Positions 31,254 through 41,248 are shown, numbered from the stretch's first letter. The stretch is 64,000 bases of DNA from Pseudobutyrivibrio ruminis HUN009 (GCF_000703005.1 NZ_JNLH01000001.1:337501-401500), one strand, 5' to 3'. The notes: a model not told the origin generated them from the sequence alone. Numbers and translations are program-made.

Positions 31254-33542
31254 TTAATTCGACTTCTTACCACTAACTCTAAATATGTACCAAAGCTGTG
31301 TTGCGATAAAGATAGATGAATATGTACCAGCAATTACACCAGCAAGAAGTGGTAATGCGAACTCTCTGATTGATGAAACACCAAGGATGAGAAGCATAAG
31401 TACCATGATTGCTGTTGTGATTGATGTTGAAATACTACGAGACAATGTCTGTGACAATGAGCTATTAGCAAGTTCCTTAAGGTTCTCCGCTGTTTCTGTT
31501 CTGATTGCCTTGTGGTTTTCTCTGATACGGTCAAACACAACGATTGTATCGTTAACTGAATAACCGATAACTGTAAGCATACATGCAATAAATGCTGAAC
31601 CAACTGATATACGTGCAAATGCGTAAAGTGACAATACAACAAGTACATCGTGGATAAGCGCTATTATTGCAGATGATGCAAATCTGATATCTTTAAATCT
31701 GAACCAAATATATACAAGCATGCAAAGTACTGAAACGATAACCGCTATTGTTGACTGACTACGCATCTCGCCTGAGATTGTAGAACCAATACTCTGTGAA
31801 GTAATTGAATCCTCTGCAACTGAGTACTTTGACTCGAACATTTCATTTAAAGCTGTACGCTCATCAAGTGTAAGTGTACGTGTCTTGAAAATTGCCTGGT
31901 TGGTTCCATCAACTGTTGTTGTCTGGATACTACCCTCGCTAATATCAAGTGTAGAAGCGATATCTGGAACAACGATGCTATCTAACTGCTCAAGTGTATA
32001 TGTTTCGTTGAAATCAACTGTTGTTGATGTACCACCAAGGAATTCAAGCGAGTAGTTAAGTCCTGCACCATCCTTTGCTTTAAATACGCCAATTGTTACA
32101 AAGCCAGCGGCAATGATTGCTACTGAAATGCCAATAAAGATTGCTTTCTTTCCAACAAAATCGAATTTTGTAGGTTCCTTAGCCTTACCGTATGCCTTTG
32201 GTGAACGAACGCCAAGTGCATAGAAAGAGTTCATAAGAATACGTGTAATAACAAGTGCTGTGAACATTGATAAAACAACACCAAGCGCAAGAGTAATTGC
32301 GAATCCCTTTACAGTACCTGAACCAAGGATTCCAAGAACTGCTGCTGCAATAAGTGTTGTAATGTTTCCATCAAGGATAGCTGAAAGGGCCTTTGAGAAT
32401 CCTGTTTCAATTGCTGAGATAACAGGACGTCCGCTTTTGATTTCCTCGCGGATACGAGCAAAACAAATTACATTTGCATCAACCGCCATACCGATTGAAA
32501 GAATCATACCAGCGATACCTGGCAATGTAAGTGTAATATCAAATGCCTTTAAGATTCCGATAAGCATTGCTGTGTAAAGAGCAAGTGCAAGTGAAGCAAC
32601 AACACCTGGTACTAAGTACATAGCAATAAGGAATAACATAACGATTACAAGACCTACGCCTGCAGCGATAAGTGATGTTCTAAGAGCGTCAGAACCAAGC
32701 TGAGCACCTACTACCTGAGACTCAAGCTCTGTAAGCTCAATATCAAGTCCACCAATACGAATGTATGAAGCAAGCTTCTGAGCCTGTTCGTATGAATCCA
32801 TTCCTTCGATGATACAGTTACCATCTGAGATTGCATTCTTTACTGTAGGAACTGAAACAAACTTACCATCATAGTAGATTGCAATTGAATCACCTGTTAA
32901 TGAAGCTGCTGTAGTTGCTGCTGAGAATGCTGTTGTTCCCTCATCGTCGAAACGAAGCTGAACAACATACTCTGTAGCGTTTGTTGTCTGGTTTGTCTGA
33001 GTAGCTGCCTGTGCGCTGGTAACATTTGTACCAGTTGCAATAACTGAGCCATTATCAATCAATGTATCGATGTCATAGTTAAGTGTGCCATCGATGTTGC
33101 CGTCTGCATCATACCCGTTGATTGTGTAGTTTGGATTTCCATCAATATCATACTGAGTAATGAAGTAAAGTGTACCTGGTGTACCAAGCTCTTCCAAAAG
33201 AGCATTAGCATCAGTAACACCTGGAATTTCAACTGTGATACGCTTATCGCCTACACGATAAACATTAGCTTCTGTAGTTGAGCTTTCTTCGCCCAAGTCG
33301 TTTTCAATACGCTGCTGAAGCTTAAGGATTGTATCCTCCATCTGCTCGTCAGTAGGTGTATCTCCAACTGCTTCGTATGTAATGCTGACACCACCGTCAA
33401 GATCAAGTCCTAACTTAAGGCTGTCGTCAGTCTTATTGATTGTGCCTGTAAGAACAAGTGCTGCATAGTAACCAAGTAAACCAAGGATTACTACAAACGC
33501 AACAAGCCAGGCAATACCCTGTCCCTTTTTTAAACGTTTCAT
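31254..33542 (-). CDS. secDF: fused protein translocase subunit SecDF
   Basis: A 762-residue fusion of SecD and SecF, using the proton gradient to help pull proteins through SecYEG. The SecD half has an N-terminal membrane segment, a periplasmic P1 domain (about 35-270) and six-helix block ending with MAVDANVICFARIREEI. The SecF half starts near residue 455 and repeats the pattern with DTIVVFDRIRENHK. Separate genes are common in other bacteria; the fusion is known from Firmicutes. It starts 19 bases after scfB stops, so scfA, scfB and secDF are one operon. Confidence 0.95.
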   Translation of the reverse strand: MKRLKKGQGIAWLVAFVVILGLLGYYAALVLTGTINKTDDSLKLGLDLDGGVSITYEAVGDTPTDEQMEDTILKLQQRIENDLGEESSTTEANVYRVGDKRITVEIPGVTDANALLEELGTPGTLYFITQYDIDGNPNYTINGYDADGNIDGTLNYDIDTLIDNGSVIATGTNVTSAQAATQTNQTTNATEYVVQLRFDDEGTTAFSAATTAASLTGDSIAIYYDGKFVSVPTVKNAISDGNCIIEGMDSYEQAQKLASYIRIGGLDIELTELESQVVGAQLGSDALRTSLIAAGVGLVIVMLFLIAMYLVPGVVASLALALYTAMLIGILKAFDITLTLPGIAGMILSIGMAVDANVICFARIREEIKSGRPVISAIETGFSKALSAILDGNITTLIAAAVLGILGSGTVKGFAITLALGVVLSMFTALVITRILMNSFYALGVRSPKAYGKAKEPTKFDFVGKKAIFIGISVAIIAAGFVTIGVFKAKDGAGLNYSLEFLGGTSTTVDFNETYTLEQLDSIVVPDIASTLDISEGSIQTTTVDGTNQAIFKTRTLTLDERTALNEMFESKYSVAEDSITSQSIGSTISGEMRSQSTIAVIVSVLCMLVYIWFRFKDIRFASSAIIALIHDVLVVLSLYAFARISVGSAFIACMLTVIGYSVNDTIVVFDRIRENHKAIRTETAENLKELANSSLSQTLSRSISTSITTAIMVLMLLILGVSSIREFALPLLAGVIAGTYSSIFIATQLWYIFRVSGKKSN

Positions 33543-33561
33543 TTTTATTCTCCTATTCTAT

Positions 33562-34944
33562 TTATTGTGCCTCAGCCTCTAGCTCGCTTGCGTGAACCTT
33601 TAATGCAATAGCACATTCAATACGTTTTTTCTGTAACTCGCAGCCAACGTGATAGTTCCCCAAAATGCTGCCAGTAAAGTTATATGCATTAGCAGCGCAA
33701 CCACCGCTACAGTAAAATCTTGCGAAGCAATTCTTACATTCTTCCTTAGCGTAAACATTGCAGTGCTTGAACTGATTAACAACATCAGTCTTTTTCACTC
33801 CGTTATATACATCGCCAAGACAGAAGTCTGTGTTTCCAACAAACTGATGACATGGATAAAGCTCACCAGTAGGTGTAACTGCCATGTACTCAGTTCCTGA
33901 ACCACATCCTGAAAGACGCTTGTAAACACATGGGCCACCTTCCAAATCAATCATGAAGTGGAAGAAGTTGAAGTCCTCATCTGTGCCCTGACGTCTCATC
34001 ATCTCTGCTGCAAGATTATCGTATTCTTCGAAAAGCTTAGGTAAATCTTCCTCGCGGATAGCGTAATCATCTGTATCCTGAGCAACTACTGGCTCAACTG
34101 AGATTTGCTTGAAGCCTTCGTTTGCCAAGTGGATAACATCCTTTGAGAAATCAAGGTTGTTTCTAGTGAATGTTCCTCTGATGTAATATTTATCCTGATT
34201 TCTTGACTCTGCCAACTTTTTAAACTTTGGCATTACGATTTCGTAGCTTGGTGCGCCTTTTCTGAATGGACGCATAAGATTATGAATCTCTGGACGACCA
34301 TCGCAGCTAAGTACTACATTGGCCATTTCCTTGTTTGCAAATTCCTGAATCTCGTCATTTAAAAGAACGCCGTTTGTTGTAAGAGTGAATCGGAAGTTCT
34401 TTCCGTGTTCCTTTTCAATTGAACGACCATACTTAACAAGATCCTTTACAACCTGCCAGTTCATAAGTGGCTCACCACCGAAGAAATCAACCTCAAGGTT
34501 ACGACGGCTGCCTGAATTAGCAACTAAGAAATCAAGTGCTTGCTTACCAACTTCGTAGCTCATGAGCTCGCGCTTACCTGTGTGGTATTCGCCTTCCTCT
34601 GCGAAGCAGTATTTACATGCCAAGTTGCAATCGTGTGTTATATGTAGGCAAAGAGCCTTTACCACTGTAGGGCGTGCTGTAAAATCAGCAATGTGAGGCT
34701 CGTAGTTATCCTCTGTAAATAATGAGCCATCGTCAATAAGCTGCTGAATTTCGGATTTGATAGCGTTAAGCTCCTCCTCTGAAACTTCTGAATGGCTCTC
34801 TTTCATCTTTGCAAACGCCTCGTCTGCACCATGCTCCTGCCAGAGAGCAAGGTAATCGTATGTGACATCATCAACTACGTGAATCGCGCCACTGTTAATA
34901 TCTATGACAACGTTATAACCGTTGTTTTTAAACTGGTGTATCAC
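33562..34944 (-). CDS. scfB: SCIFF-peptide radical SAM maturase
   Basis: A 460-residue radical SAM/SPASM enzyme that forms thioether cross-links in the SCIFF peptide. The iron-sulfur motif is DCNLACKYCFAE (CxxxCxxC), preceded by HITH, and the C-terminal SPASM domain has cysteines in CKNCFARFYCSGGCAAN. The N-terminus is a peptide-recognition domain (about 1-85; IHVVDDVTYDYLALW). GTG at 34944 is chosen as start because AAAGGA lies about 10 bases before it. The substrate gene scfA lies 99 bases upstream on the same strand. Confidence 0.95.
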   Translation of the reverse strand: MIHQFKNNGYNVVIDINSGAIHVVDDVTYDYLALWQEHGADEAFAKMKESHSEVSEEELNAIKSEIQQLIDDGSLFTEDNYEPHIADFTARPTVVKALCLHITHDCNLACKYCFAEEGEYHTGKRELMSYEVGKQALDFLVANSGSRRNLEVDFFGGEPLMNWQVVKDLVKYGRSIEKEHGKNFRFTLTTNGVLLNDEIQEFANKEMANVVLSCDGRPEIHNLMRPFRKGAPSYEIVMPKFKKLAESRNQDKYYIRGTFTRNNLDFSKDVIHLANEGFKQISVEPVVAQDTDDYAIREEDLPKLFEEYDNLAAEMMRRQGTDEDFNFFHFMIDLEGGPCVYKRLSGCGSGTEYMAVTPTGELYPCHQFVGNTDFCLGDVYNGVKKTDVVNQFKHCNVYAKEECKNCFARFYCSGGCAANAYNFTGSILGNYHVGCELQKKRIECAIALKVHASELEAEAQ

Positions 34945-35043
34945 TAAAAATAAAGTCCTTTCATAAACGCACAATAGACCGTTCCCCTAATTTACATTAG
35001 ACAGGACCGGCCTTCGCGTTAAATATAGATAATCTTTGTGAGA

Positions 35044-35187
35044 TTAGTTCTTGTGCTCACAGCTCTGGTTACCAACTGTGCAAGATGTCTTGCAAGCTGA
35101 CTGGCATGATGTCTGGCACTCGCCACATCCACCTTCTTTAACTGTGTTCTGTAATCTCTTTGTGTTAAGTGTCTTAATGTGTTCCAT
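35044..35187 (-). CDS. scfA: SCIFF six-cysteine ribosomal peptide precursor
   Basis: A 47-residue peptide, the substrate of the maturase just downstream. It starts MEHIKTLNTKRLQNTVKEGG and then carries six cysteines in 23 residues (C21, C24, C28, C32, C36, C43), fitting 'six cysteines in forty-five'. Threonine or serine acceptors lie between them. AAGGAG 7 bases upstream fixes the start. The product's role in Clostridia is unknown; the peptide is nearly universal in the class, which argues for a housekeeping role rather than a bacteriocin. Confidence 0.95.
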   Translation of the reverse strand: MEHIKTLNTKRLQNTVKEGGCGECQTSCQSACKTSCTVGNQSCEHKN

Positions 35188-35239
35188 CTTATTTCTCCTT
35201 TTATATTAATTGCTCCTAAGAGCCAAAAAGCTAGAGTAA

Positions 35240-35268
35240 ATTATACTACAGCTAGGTAAAAATAGAAA
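35240..35268 (-). promoter_or_regulatory. probable promoter of scfA-scfB-secDF
   Basis: TATAAT (35245-35240, minus) with TTTCTA 17 bases upstream, located about 53 bases before the scfA ATG. The -10 box is perfect and the -35 is weak. Confidence 0.5.
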
Positions 35269-35275
35269 GTATTTC

Positions 35276-36502
35276 CTACTGTCCATCAGGTTCTACTTCT
35301 ACCTCAGATTCCAATTCTTCGTCTGTTACAACTTCAGAATCTTCCTCTGTATCAGCATCTGCATTAAGAACGTTTGTAGAATTAACTACAGCATTCTCTA
35401 CACAGAAATCTGTTGCCTTTTCTGTACGATATGCAAGCTCAAAATATTTCTGTCCGCCATATCCATCTACAGTGAAATCAGCATAGAATGTATCAAGGTC
35501 TGTGTAACCCATCTTCTGATAAATTGGTGTGATGAACTCTGTGTAACCCTCTTCATCAACATCTATACCTTCCTTATTGGCAATAGCCTCAAGGATAAGC
35601 TCTGTCTTAGTTGATTCCTTAACATTCTCTGTGAGAGTATTGATTACTTCCTGGTAATCATATCCCATAGATGTAAGGTATGCTTCCATTGTTGTGCCGT
35701 ATGCTTCATACTGCTTGCTCTGAATAGAAAGGATAAGATCTACTCTTGCCTGAAGAAGTCCCTCTGGCACCTCTGAAACAGTACAGTTGTTAATAAGAGC
35801 ATTTAATACTGCTGTCTCTGTATCATTCTCAAGATTATCCTCTAATGAAGCTGTATATTCTTCCTTGAGAGAATCCATATATTCATCAACTGTATCATAA
35901 CCTAAGTTTGCTGATACAACATCGTCTGTCAAATCATCCTCTGACTCGATAGCCTTTGCGATGTAATTAATCTGGAATGTAAATACTACTGTCTGGCCAG
36001 CTAAATCTGTATTGCCATATGACTCTGGGAAAGTAACATCATATGCAACCTCATCACCAACGCTATGTCCTACAAGACCTGCTGTAAATCCATCGATGAA
36101 GCCTGTAGTACCACCAGCCATACAATTGCCTGCCACATCAATCATCTGGTCCTCTGCTGAACCACCATCAAAAGGCACTCCATCCTGTGAACCAACATAA
36201 TCAACGTTTACTATTGAATCTTCCTGAACCTCTGTCTGGCTATCATCCTCAGCATAAACTGCCGCAGACTCAATAGTATCTGCTACATACTGAGCGAATC
36301 CCTCGTCAGTATATTCGTACTCCCCTTCGATTGTAACTTCAAGCCCTTTGTAATCCCCAAGTGTAACATAATCGTCAACATTGTATTCAATCTCTGCTAC
36401 CTGTGTAGTCTCCTCTGTAGCCTCATCAGAAGATTTTCCGCAAGCCACCATAGAAGTAGCCATCACTGTAGCCAAAGCCAACGCTAAAACTCTATTTTTC
36501 AT
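35276..36502 (-). CDS. trigger-factor-like FKBP lipoprotein (peptidyl-prolyl isomerase)
   Basis: A 408-residue lipoprotein with lipobox SMVACGK. The FKBP domain spans about residues 95-185 (VNVDYVGSQDGVPFDGGSA, IDGFTAGLVGHSVGDEV, VTFPESYGNTDLAGQ), followed by a helical trigger-factor-like C-domain. The ribosome-binding N-domain of true trigger factor is absent and replaced by the lipid anchor, so this is an extracellular folding factor rather than a ribosome chaperone. The C-terminus is a 40-residue acidic tail. GGAGG is 7 bases before the ATG. It is a neighbour of the Sec and SCIFF genes. Confidence 0.85.
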   Translation of the reverse strand: MKNRVLALALATVMATSMVACGKSSDEATEETTQVAEIEYNVDDYVTLGDYKGLEVTIEGEYEYTDEGFAQYVADTIESAAVYAEDDSQTEVQEDSIVNVDYVGSQDGVPFDGGSAEDQMIDVAGNCMAGGTTGFIDGFTAGLVGHSVGDEVAYDVTFPESYGNTDLAGQTVVFTFQINYIAKAIESEDDLTDDVVSANLGYDTVDEYMDSLKEEYTASLEDNLENDTETAVLNALINNCTVSEVPEGLLQARVDLILSIQSKQYEAYGTTMEAYLTSMGYDYQEVINTLTENVKESTKTELILEAIANKEGIDVDEEGYTEFITPIYQKMGYTDLDTFYADFTVDGYGGQKYFELAYRTEKATDFCVENAVVNSTNVLNADADTEEDSEVVTDEELESEVEVEPDGQ

Positions 36503-36563
36503 CACAAAACCTCCGTCAAATATGCGAATCTTGCGCTATTGTACCACATATACCCCTCGAAAT

Positions 36564-36597
36564 CAAAAAACTACAGCCCCGCATTTGCAGGGCTGTT
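36564..36597 (-). terminator. terminator of malQ
   Basis: Minus-strand stem ACAGCCC/GGGCTGT with a 10-base loop, followed by AG and a six-T run; it lies 13 bases after the malQ stop and ends before the lipoprotein gene's ribosome binding site. Confidence 0.85.
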
Positions 36598-36609
36598 TTA
36601 ATTAGTCTA

Positions 36610-38136
36610 TTATTTTTTAGCCTTTGATTTTGCAGGCTTTTTAGGGGTTTCTTTTTTCTTGGCGCGGTCGTACATGACAGACATTTTGTAGATTTTTTCT
36701 GCAAGGTCCTCTGTGATTTCTCCGTCGATGAGGCGCCACTGCCAGTTGCCTGAGTCTGTACCTGGGATGTTGATACGGTTGTATTTGCCAAGACCAAGGA
36801 AGTCTTGCATCTGTGCTACGAAGAGTATGGCCACAGAACTCATGCCACCACGAATCATGCCCCAGTTGAAGCCTTCTGATTTAGAGATACCTAAATACTT
36901 GCAGGCGTAGTCTTTGTCTTTTTTGTTGGCTTCCTGGTACCACTCCATGACTGTTGCATTATCGTGGGTGCCAGTGTAACATACGCAGTTTTTGTCATAT
37001 GTGTGTGGCTGGTAGTTGTTTGGTTCTCCAGAATCAAATGCAAATTCAAGGACTTTCATGCCTGGCCACTTGCTGTCCTGAAGAAGCTCTACAACAGTTG
37101 GAGATGGTTCACCTAAATCCTCTGCTATAAATTCTATATTTGGGAATTTTTCTGATAGAAGGCCTACCAAATCCATTCCAGGGCCTTTCTTCCATTTGCC
37201 CTTCTTTGCAGTCTTCTGTCCTGCTGGAACAGCCCAATATTCATCAAAGCCTCTGAAGTGATCAATACGTAATACATCATAGAGCTTTGCTGCGCCCTCG
37301 ATTCTTCGTATCCACCAACGATAGCCATCCTTCTTTAAGGCTTTCCAGTTGTAACATGGATTACCCCAAAGCTGACCGTCTTCACTAAAATAATCTGGTG
37401 GAACACCGGCCACCTCAACAGGATAGTTTTCCTCGTCTAAGCTAAAGAATTCTGGCTCAGCCCAAACATCACATGAGTCAAGCGCTACATATATTGGTAA
37501 ATCTCCAATGATTTCTATTCCTAAATCATTGATATACTTTTTAAGCTTGGCCCACTGCTTGAAGAACAAATATTGAATATATACAAAGAATTCAATGTCC
37601 TGTTCTAATTGCTTTTTGTATTTCTCTACTGCCTCTGGCTTGTGAAGACGAATATCTTCCTCTGGCCACTCCTGCCAGCTAAGCTGTCCAAAATGCTTTT
37701 TAATAGACATAAATAGGGCATAGTTCTCTACCCATGGATTGTTCTTCTTAAAGTGAGAAATCTCACCTAGTGCATCCTTGTAGCCTCTTTCCTTAGCCTT
37801 TTCAAGAATCTTGAATCTGCTGCTGTAGATTTGTCCATAATCCACGTATCTTGGATTTGTTCCCCAGTTTTCAGCCTCTACTTCCTTTTTTGTAAGAAGC
37901 TTTTCCTCTATCAGCATTTCAAGATCTATGAAATAAGGGTTTCCGGCAAATGTAGAAAAGCTCTGATAAGGACTGTCACCATAGCTGGTTGGTCCTAGTG
38001 GTAAAACCTGCCAATACTTCTGACCTGAAGCTTTCAAAAAATCCGCAAATTCATATGCTGCCTTACCAAATGTGCCAATGCCATATGCAGATGGCAATGA
38101 AGATATAGGCAGTAAAATACCGCTACTTCTTTTCAT
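36610..38136 (-). CDS. malQ: 4-alpha-glucanotransferase
   Basis: A 508-residue GH77 amylomaltase that transfers glucan segments between maltodextrins. The N-terminus RSSGILLPISSLPS is diagnostic. Catalytic blocks are VLRIDHFRGFDEYW (nucleophile Asp), FIAEDLGEPSP (acid/base Glu) and TGTHDNATVMEW (third Asp). The last 25 residues form a lysine-rich tail unusual for the family. It is the last gene of the LacI-binding protein-permease locus, 10 bases after the second permease. Confidence 0.95.
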   Translation of the reverse strand: MKRSSGILLPISSLPSAYGIGTFGKAAYEFADFLKASGQKYWQVLPLGPTSYGDSPYQSFSTFAGNPYFIDLEMLIEEKLLTKKEVEAENWGTNPRYVDYGQIYSSRFKILEKAKERGYKDALGEISHFKKNNPWVENYALFMSIKKHFGQLSWQEWPEEDIRLHKPEAVEKYKKQLEQDIEFFVYIQYLFFKQWAKLKKYINDLGIEIIGDLPIYVALDSCDVWAEPEFFSLDEENYPVEVAGVPPDYFSEDGQLWGNPCYNWKALKKDGYRWWIRRIEGAAKLYDVLRIDHFRGFDEYWAVPAGQKTAKKGKWKKGPGMDLVGLLSEKFPNIEFIAEDLGEPSPTVVELLQDSKWPGMKVLEFAFDSGEPNNYQPHTYDKNCVCYTGTHDNATVMEWYQEANKKDKDYACKYLGISKSEGFNWGMIRGGMSSVAILFVAQMQDFLGLGKYNRINIPGTDSGNWQWRLIDGEITEDLAEKIYKMSVMYDRAKKKETPKKPAKSKAKK

Positions 38137-38146
38137 ATTCTCTCTC

Positions 38147-38989
38147 CTAGCCTTTTACAGCTCCCGCAATTACGCCTTTGATAATATATTTCTGAAGGCA
38201 AATGTACATGATGATGATTGGTAAAACTGTCATCATAATGCATGCCATCATTGGTCCCATTTCAACATGTCCATAGCTGCCGCGGAAATACTGAATAAGA
38301 ATTGGAATAGTCATGTATTTCTTACGGTCTAGAACAAGATATGGTAATAAGTAATCGTTCCAAAGCCACATTGTCTCAAGAATTGCTACTGAAATAAGTG
38401 TAGGCTTCAATATAGGTAAAACAATTTGGAAAAATGTCTGGATTGGATTACAGCCGTCAATCATTGCTGCTTCCTCAATTTCCAGAGGAATTGATTTCAT
38501 GAAACCTGTAAACATAAACACCGCCAGTCCAGCGCCAAAACCTAAATATATTATACATATATTGAATGGTGTATCCAAATCCAATCTATCAGCTGTAGAT
38601 GAAAGTGTGAACATAAGCATTTGGAATGGTACTACCATTGAGAACACGAAAAGAGCATAGCATACTTTTGAGAGCATTCCGTGAACTCGAGTTATGTACC
38701 AAGCGCACATTGATGTACCAATCAAAATAAGCACATCAGATGTGACAGTGATAACTAAGCTGTATCCAAAAGCTGCTGCAAATCCCTTTGAAGAAAGAGC
38801 ATCCTTATAGTTTTCAAGACCTATAAAGCTCTTCGCATCTGGCAGTTGAAAAACTGTGTTTGTACTAATAAATGTATCACCCTTAAGTGAGTTAATTAAT
38901 ATCATAAAAACTGGATAAATCCAAAGTACAGCCAAAATGCATAAAACTATAAATACAATAGTCTTGGCAATATTCTCTTTTGCTTTCAT
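38147..38989 (-). CDS. maltodextrin-type ABC transporter permease, MalG-like
   Basis: A 280-residue inner-membrane permease with six helices. The EAA loop, which contacts the ATPase, is visible as EEAAMIDGCNPIQTFFQIVLP. N-terminal and C-terminal organisation is that of MalG (carbohydrate uptake family 1). Its ATG overlaps the stop of the partner permease (TAATG). No ATPase gene is in the cluster; a shared MsmX-type ATPase encoded elsewhere is usual in Firmicutes. Confidence 0.92.
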   Translation of the reverse strand: MKAKENIAKTIVFIVLCILAVLWIYPVFMILINSLKGDTFISTNTVFQLPDAKSFIGLENYKDALSSKGFAAAFGYSLVITVTSDVLILIGTSMCAWYITRVHGMLSKVCYALFVFSMVVPFQMLMFTLSSTADRLDLDTPFNICIIYLGFGAGLAVFMFTGFMKSIPLEIEEAAMIDGCNPIQTFFQIVLPILKPTLISVAILETMWLWNDYLLPYLVLDRKKYMTIPILIQYFRGSYGHVEMGPMMACIMMTVLPIIIMYICLQKYIIKGVIAGAVKG

Positions 38990-39840
38990 TACTGCTGCAC
39001 CTCCTTTGATTTAGTAAATTTCAACTGAATCATGGAGATAATGATTACCATAATACAGAAGATAACAGCCTTTGCCTGTCCGTAGCCCTTCCACTGTGGG
39101 CCTGTACGGCTGTAGAAGGTATTATAGATATTAAGTGCAAGCATTTCAGATGCATGAGCAGGTTCACCACCAGTCAATGCCAGGTTCTGATCAAATAGCT
39201 TGAATCCATTAGTGATTGTAAGGAAAGTACAAATTGTAATTGAAGGCATTACATTTGGAATCTTTACTCTGAAAAGAATCTGATTTGTTGTAGCACCATC
39301 AATCTTCGCAGCTTCAATATAATCATCAGGAATAGATTGTAAGCCTGCGATGTAGATAATCATCATATAACCAATCTGCTGCCAACACATAAGAATTGTC
39401 AAACCGATAAATCCATATGTTGCATTAAGAGCAAGAAGTGGCTTTTCCAAAAGTGAAAGGACACAGTTTAAAAGAATCTGCCAAATGTAACCAAGAACAA
39501 TACCACCGATTAGGTTTGGCATAAAGAAAACTGTTCTAAAAAAGTTAGATGCTTTTATTTTGTTTGTAAGTGCCAGAGCAATAGCAAATGCTATTACATT
39601 TATTAACACTGTGGATACCACAGTAAAAAGCGCTGTAAACCAGAATGAATGCCAAAACTCACTATCTAGTATTGCATACGCGTAATTGTCTACTCCAATA
39701 AATGTTGCTTTTTTAATAGTTGTAAATTTACAGAATGATAAATACAAACCTTGTACAAATGGATATATAAAACCGACGCAAAAAGCCGCTAAAGTAGGTA
39801 GTACAAATATGGGCCAGTATTTTCTAATAGCTTTCTCCAT
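38989..39840 (-). CDS. maltodextrin-type ABC transporter permease, MalF-like
   Basis: A 283-residue permease with six helices and EAA loop YIEAAKIDGATTNQILFRVKIP. It matches the MalF/UgpA-type subunit without the large extra domain of enteric MalF. GGAG lies 6 bases before the ATG at 39840; a start six codons earlier has no site. It follows a terminator-like hairpin after the binding-protein gene, so less of this subunit than of the binding protein is expected. Confidence 0.92.
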   Translation of the reverse strand: MEKAIRKYWPIFVLPTLAAFCVGFIYPFVQGLYLSFCKFTTIKKATFIGVDNYAYAILDSEFWHSFWFTALFTVVSTVLINVIAFAIALALTNKIKASNFFRTVFFMPNLIGGIVLGYIWQILLNCVLSLLEKPLLALNATYGFIGLTILMCWQQIGYMMIIYIAGLQSIPDDYIEAAKIDGATTNQILFRVKIPNVMPSITICTFLTITNGFKLFDQNLALTGGEPAHASEMLALNIYNTFYSRTGPQWKGYGQAKAVIFCIMVIIISMIQLKFTKSKEVQQ

Positions 39841-39855
39841 AGCAATCTCCAATCC

Positions 39856-39890
39856 CAAAAAATTTGGAGGGCGTTAGGCCTCGCCCTCCT
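39856..39890 (-). terminator. partial terminator between binding protein and permeases
   Basis: Minus-strand stem GGAGGGCG/CGCCCTCC with loop AGGCCTAA followed by AAATTTTTT. It sits inside the operon, where such a hairpin commonly sets a high ratio of binding protein to permease. Confidence 0.75.
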
Positions 39891-39931
39891 AAGAATAAAA
39901 GAAGAAAAAATACTCTAAAAAGAGTCTTTCT

Positions 39932-41248
39932 TTAGTTATTAGCTGCAGCGTATTCTGATGCCCAGCCATCAACGAATGCTGAAACAACATCGTCCCATGA
40001 ACCTGTGCCTGCTGCATATGCTGTAAGAGCACTACCTACGCCATTCTTCCATTCTTCTGAAGGCATAGTTGTGAAGTTCCAAGAAACTGGTGTCTTGCCT
40101 GCTTCTGTGTATGCTCTATCGTTAAGTACGAAAAGGTTAGTTGTATCTGCTGCATTCTTGAAAGGAATTACACCGATGTTTTCAGAAAGCATCTGTGTAC
40201 CTTCCTCAGATGTAACCATCCATGTAAGGAAATCAATTGTTGCCTGAATATCTTCTTCTGATGCCTCAGAGTTTACACACCAGTAGTTTTCTGTACCTGT
40301 GCAAAGTCCCTGATTAGCCTCATCGCCTGCGCCAATGTAAATTGGAATCATTGCAAGCTGATCATCTGTCATACCCTTGTCTGTAAGGTTCTTATATTCC
40401 CATGAACCATTCTGATAGAATACTGCCTTGCCTTCTGCGAATTCGTTTTCTGCATCATCACCAGTCTTACCAGCTAACTCAGAAGGATCACATGTTGCAT
40501 TGTTGATGTAAAGATCCCACATAGCCTTGTAGTTATCAAGGTATGTTCCTTCGATAGCATCTGTAGAATCAATGCCCTTGTCCTGATACTCGAAGTAAAT
40601 AGGAAGGTTTGCAAGGTGTGTCTTGAATCTCCAATCAGAAGAACCATCCATACCTGCTGATGTAAATGCTGAGAATCCAAGCTCACTTGAACGAGCAGTG
40701 ATATCCTCTGCAACTGTCTTTAAGTCATCAAAGCTTGCGATATCATCAAGTGTATATCCAGCCTGCTCAAGTAATTCTGTGTTTACGATAAGTCCATAAG
40801 ACTCGATTACGTATGCAATACCTGCAACAGCATCTCCATCGTAAAGTGCGAATGAATCACTTGTTAACTCATCATAGAGAGATGAACCCTTAAGGTCATA
40901 GCAATAATCCTTCCAGTTAGCGAGACCTACTGGACCGTTTACCTGGAATAATGTAGGAGCTTCGTCTTTAATAATCTCAGATGACAATGTCTCCTCGTAT
41001 GTACCAGAAGCTGCTGTAATTACTGTTACAGGAACACCTGTCTCCTCTTTGTACTGTGCAGCGATTTCCTGCCAAGCCTCATCTGCCTCTGGCTTGAAGT
41101 TAAGATAATAAACCTGTCCACTTGCACTTGCACTATCGCCTGTGCTTGCAGAACCACCATCACTGCTTTCGCTTGAACCACAGCCTGCAAATGCAGCTGT
41201 CGACATCATTGCGATTAACCCTAATGCCAATACTTTCTTCATCTTCAT
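39932..41248 (-). CDS. carbohydrate ABC transporter substrate-binding lipoprotein
   Basis: A 438-residue extracellular binding protein, family 1. The signal sequence ends in lipobox AFAGCGS, followed by a Ser/Gly/Asp-rich spacer and the binding domain (from YYLNFKPEADEAW). It probably binds maltodextrins or another oligosaccharide, judged by malQ and the permeases in the same operon; the ligand itself is not shown by sequence. AAGGAGAG lies before the ATG. It is the first gene after the regulator. Confidence 0.9.
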   Translation of the reverse strand: MKMKKVLALGLIAMMSTAAFAGCGSSESSDGGSASTGDSASASGQVYYLNFKPEADEAWQEIAAQYKEETGVPVTVITAASGTYEETLSSEIIKDEAPTLFQVNGPVGLANWKDYCYDLKGSSLYDELTSDSFALYDGDAVAGIAYVIESYGLIVNTELLEQAGYTLDDIASFDDLKTVAEDITARSSELGFSAFTSAGMDGSSDWRFKTHLANLPIYFEYQDKGIDSTDAIEGTYLDNYKAMWDLYINNATCDPSELAGKTGDDAENEFAEGKAVFYQNGSWEYKNLTDKGMTDDQLAMIPIYIGAGDEANQGLCTGTENYWCVNSEASEEDIQATIDFLTWMVTSEEGTQMLSENIGVIPFKNAADTTNLFVLNDRAYTEAGKTPVSWNFTTMPSEEWKNGVGSALTAYAAGTGSWDDVVSAFVDGWASEYAAANN

